From positions 1 through 64,000 of the forward strand of contig NZ_CP054697.1 in assembly GCF_014023275.1 (NCBI RefSeq): 64,000 nt of DNA, in the 5' to 3' direction. Of the stretch, positions 61,591 through 64,000 are shown in pieces; the first letter of the stretch is position 1, and every line of letters begins with the position of its first letter. The stretch is from Nostoc edaphicum CCNP1411. GTDB taxonomy: Bacteria; Cyanobacteriota; Cyanobacteriia; Cyanobacteriales; Nostocaceae. A model generated the notes under the pieces. The model was not told the DNA's origin, ran no database searches, and worked only from the letters and a program-made list of their open reading frames with translations. The position numbers were made by a program, and so were the translations under genes.

Positions 61591-62672
61591 AGTAATCGAA
61601 CAAAATTAATTACACAAATCAATATATAATATAATTTCGGATTTACTTAGATAAAAATTAGGTTTTAAATGATTTTTTTGAGAGAAATCAATCCGCTTTC
61701 TTTGAAACTACTGGAGCGCATCTATCGCCAAAGTCGATATCATCAGGTGCGGCAAAGAGCGCATTTCTTAATGCTAGCCTGTCAGGGAATAGAGTTAGAA
61801 AAATTAATGACAATATTTAATGTTAGTTATAAGACAATATATAACTGGATAAATCGTTGGGAATCGGAGGGAATGGTAGGACTGTATAATAAACCGGGGA
61901 GAGGGAGAAAACGAATATTTAGGCCAGAACAAGAAGCAGAAATTAGAGAGTGGGCGAAACAAGAACCAAGACAACTAAAAAAGACGCTAGAAAAAATTAA
62001 ATCAGAATGGGATATTGAAGTTAGCACTGAAACGATTAAAAGAATATTGAGAAATTTTTATATGAGTTGGCATAGAATGCGACGAGATGTTGGAGGAGAG
62101 CCAGACCCTATAGAATACAAAGAAAAATCAGCACAGTTAACAGAGTTAAAACGATTAGAAGATGAAGGTAAAATTAATTTATATTACTTAGATGAAACCG
62201 GATTTTGTCTCATTCCTTCTGTTCCTTATGGATGGCAAAATATCGGAGAGTATTTAACTATTCCTAGTCGCCGTAGTTCGCGCTTGAATGTTTTAGGAAT
62301 CATGAATCGAAATAATCACCTTGAAACTTATGTTTCAACTCAAAGTATTAATTCGGATGTAATTATTGCTTGCATTGATGCGTTCTTTACTCAGGTAGAT
62401 AAACCGACCGTGATTGTTGTTGATCAATCCTCTATTCATACCAGTGGGATTATTCTTGATAAAATTGAAGAATGGTCAGAACGTGGTATTACCATCTTTC
62501 AATTACCCTCCTATTCACCTGAGTTAAATTTGATTGAAATTTTGTGGCGATTCATCAAGTATCAATGGATTGAAATTGATGCTTACAAAAATTGGCAAGC
62601 TTTTGTAGCATCTGTGGAAAAGATTCTTCGAGAGTTTGGTAAAAACTATGTAATTAATTTTGTTTAGCTACT
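61591..62672 (+). mobile_element. IS630-type element in pstC (1082 bp)
   Basis: Inward-reading ends: AGTAATCGAACAAAATTAAT at 61591 and, on the other strand from 62672, AGTAGCTAAACAAAATTAAT. They match at 17 of 20, flanked by TA (61589-61590 and 62673-62674). The element carries one intact transposase gene. It is unrelated in sequence to the IS630 copies at 25 and 58 kb and the one at 42 kb. Confidence 0.9.
61669..62667 (+). CDS. IS630-family transposase, intact
   Basis: 332 residues. The N-terminal HTH (LMTIFNVSYKTIYNWINRWE) and a basic region (GRGRKRIFRPEQEAE) precede the DDE core: YYLDETGFCLIPS with Asp-Glu, VIVVDQSSIHTSG with the second Asp, and YSPELNLIEILWRFIKYQW with the Glu. The frame is undisturbed, unlike the other IS630-type genes in this window, so this copy may be the most recent and active. 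ATG at 61669. Confidence 0.93.
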   Translation: MIFLREINPLSLKLLERIYRQSRYHQVRQRAHFLMLACQGIELEKLMTIFNVSYKTIYNWINRWESEGMVGLYNKPGRGRKRIFRPEQEAEIREWAKQEPRQLKKTLEKIKSEWDIEVSTETIKRILRNFYMSWHRMRRDVGGEPDPIEYKEKSAQLTELKRLEDEGKINLYYLDETGFCLIPSVPYGWQNIGEYLTIPSRRSSRLNVLGIMNRNNHLETYVSTQSINSDVIIACIDAFFTQVDKPTVIVVDQSSIHTSGIILDKIEEWSERGITIFQLPSYSPELNLIEILWRFIKYQWIEIDAYKNWQAFVASVEKILREFGKNYVINFV

Positions 62673-63339
62673 TATAACCTGATGCCAATGCTGTGGGGAA
62701 GTCTGTTGGTGACACTCGGTTCTGTACTGTTGGCTGCACCTTTAGGGATTGGCTCGGCAATATTTTGTCAGTATTATGCTCCTCCTTTGGTTGGCGGATT
62801 TTATCGGCAGTTAATTGAGTTACTGGCAGGTATTCCTTCTGTAGTTTACGGGTTCTGGGGTTTGGTCGTCCTCGTGCCACTGATTGGTAAACTCCAACCA
62901 CCAGGAGCAAGCCTGCTTGCGGGAATCGCTATTTTGACATTAATGATTTTGCCAACGATCGCCTTAACAGCACAAGCCAGTTTTTCTGAAGTCCCGAATG
63001 AGTATTTACAGGGTGCAGCCGCTTTAGGAATTTCTCGCTGGGCAACAATCAGAAGCGTTGTTTTAACGGCTGCTAAGTCTGGTATATTTACTGGTTTGAT
63101 TTTAGGAACGGGACGGGCCATTGGCGAAACAATGGCAGTCTTGATGGTTTGTGGCAATGTCGTCCAAATACCCACAAGCTTATTTGACCCCCTTCGCACC
63201 CTCACTGCCAATATTGCTTTAGAAATGGCTTATGCCACAGGAAATCACCGTTCAGCACTGTTTGTCAGTGGCTTGTTGCTAATGGTGGCGATCGCCGCTT
63301 TAGTAGGCGTTGCCGAAGTTATAAGCAGGAAAAGCATTT

Positions 63340-64000
63340 ATGGCTAAAAAATCGCTTCCACTACCTACTCTTGTGCTTTGGACGATCGCTTTATTTGTCA
63401 GTGCCGTTTTCTGCTGGATTTTAGGCGATATCGTGTGGCACGGTGTAGGGCACATTTCCTGGGAATTTTTGACAACTGAACCTCGGAATGCGGGACGAGA
63501 GGGAGGAATTGCCCCGATTCTGATTTCTACTTGTCTGATATTGGGCGTTTGTATGGCGGTTTCTCTCCCCCTTGGTGTTGGTACTGCCGTACTGTTAGCC
63601 GAGTTTACAGCCACTGAAAGTGTCTTTGGGCGTTTAGTGCGTCGCAGTTTGGATGTGTTGGCGGGAGTCCCATCTATTGTTTTTGGCTTGTTTGGTAACG
63701 CCTTTTTCTCGATTCACTTGGGATTAGGCTTTTCGATTTTGTCCGGTGGGTTGACTTTGGCTTGTATGGTGTTGCCCATACTGATTCGTTCCGCAGAAGC
63801 AGGACTTCGGGCTGTTCCGGCTGATTACCGATTAGGGGCTGCGGCTTTAGGATTATCACGCACTACCACATTAGGTAAATTGCTATTACCAGCAGCGACA
63901 CCTGGATTAGTTGTGGGTTTGGTTCTGGGAATTGGCAGAGCGATCGCTGAGACAGCCGCACTGATTTTTACCAGTGGTTATGTAGATCGAATGCCAGAGT
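63340..64000 (+). CDS. pstA: Phosphate ABC transporter permease PstA, partial
   Basis: ATG 63340 overlaps the pstC end by 8 bases. About 220 residues are seen to the window end (MAKKSLPLPTLVLWTIALFV, then EPRNAGREGGIAPILISTCL, SLDVLAGVPSIVFGLFGNAF and VPADYRLGAAALGLSRTTTL). AALGLSRTTTLGKLLLPAA is the coupling helix that meets the ATPase PstB. The segment EPRNAGREGGIAP is typical of PstA. The 3' end, and any pstB, lie outside the window. Confidence 0.9.
   Translation, partial: MAKKSLPLPTLVLWTIALFVSAVFCWILGDIVWHGVGHISWEFLTTEPRNAGREGGIAPILISTCLILGVCMAVSLPLGVGTAVLLAEFTATESVFGRLVRRSLDVLAGVPSIVFGLFGNAFFSIHLGLGFSILSGGLTLACMVLPILIRSAEAGLRAVPADYRLGAAALGLSRTTTLGKLLLPAATPGLVVGLVLGIGRAIAETAALIFTSGYVDRMPE

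Larger units (their letters stand above)
61385..63347 (+). pseudogene. pstC: pstC phosphate permease gene interrupted by IS630 element
   Basis: From ATG 61385 the protein starts MKLLKSKILSPSQSDIVLLW, has a first helix (IVVLITGFLLLEALP), and breaks at HPGEGLYN. The IS630 element (61591-62672) is inserted after GGATTATA. Beyond it the frame resumes as NLMPMLWGSLLVTLGSVLLA and continues with the coupling loop EYLQGAAALGISRWATIRSV and GTGRAIGETMAVLMVCGN to ISRKSIYG. Excising the element and one TA restores HPGEGLYNLMPML exactly. The intact protein would be about 290 residues with six helices. pstA follows with an 8-base overlap. Confidence 0.9.

Noticed and set aside
1..64000. tRNA or rRNA genes
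   Set aside because: No cloverleaf-like or rRNA core sequences were noticed on either strand by eye; a covariance-model scan was not possible.

Overview
The window looks like DNA from a filamentous, probably Nostocales, cyanobacterium. The evidence is frequent GCGATCGC (HIP1) octamers, Nostoc-type short palindromic repeats inserted inside genes, a cyanobacterial MPBQ/MSBQ methyltransferase, Ycf46- and Ycf35-type proteins, and a TIGR02921-type membrane protein. No rRNA, tRNA or CRISPR array was seen. The layout is a mosaic: metabolic and transport genes at both ends enclose a plasmid-like block (about 14.5-46.7 kb). The window could be part of a large plasmid or a chromosomal region carrying an integrated plasmid; the sequence alone does not decide.

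Region by region. 0.3-2.7 kb: tocopherol-type methyltransferase and a UbiH-like flavin monooxygenase. 2.9-14.5 kb: a cobalamin/corrinoid locus with a CobW GTPase, two paralogous small proteins of unknown function, a secreted Cys-containing protein, a Rieske protein, a methyltransferase, a cobalamin riboswitch, a TonB-dependent receptor, a ferredoxin-like protein and a complete BtuF-BtuC-BtuD importer. 14.5-17.4 kb: AIPR-type abortive-infection protein, a TumE-type toxin pair and small genes. 17.6-22.4 kb: a minus-strand operon of a large P-loop ATPase and small membrane or coiled-coil proteins, bordered by two clusters of an 11-bp iteron and containing about thirty TGAAAC/GTTTCA motifs in a 440-bp non-coding array that looks like a centromere or replication site. 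24.6-32 kb: a second minus-strand operon with a Ycf46-like AAA ATPase, DUF2997, DUF1257 (Ycf35), a WGR protein and several small unknown proteins. 32-46.7 kb: plasmid-type genes (DUF5895, CopG-like, HTH proteins, adenine-methylase-like, DUF5131, a broken replication-type protein, DnaB helicase, ASCH, a methylase remnant). 46.7-64 kb: von Willebrand/VIT membrane protein, acetyltransferases, SDR, a probable heterodimeric ABC exporter, and an ArsR-pstS-pstC-pstA phosphate operon running off the end.

Insertion sequences dominate the recent history. Seven elements were found: IS1380-type, IS66, IS1182 and four IS630-type, two of which are copies of one element. Five of them sit inside genes. In four cases removing the element and one target duplication restores an open frame exactly (a 2-TM plasmid gene, a small plasmid gene, the replication-type gene and pstC). 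The fifth interrupts an already truncated hydrolase.

Many other reading frames are broken by single-base indels, several at homopolymers. Both real decay and sequencing error are possible, so coordinates of those genes are given as composites. The best candidates for an undescribed system are the 17-22 kb ATPase/membrane operon with its repeat arrays and the Ycf46/DUF1257/DUF2997/WGR operon.
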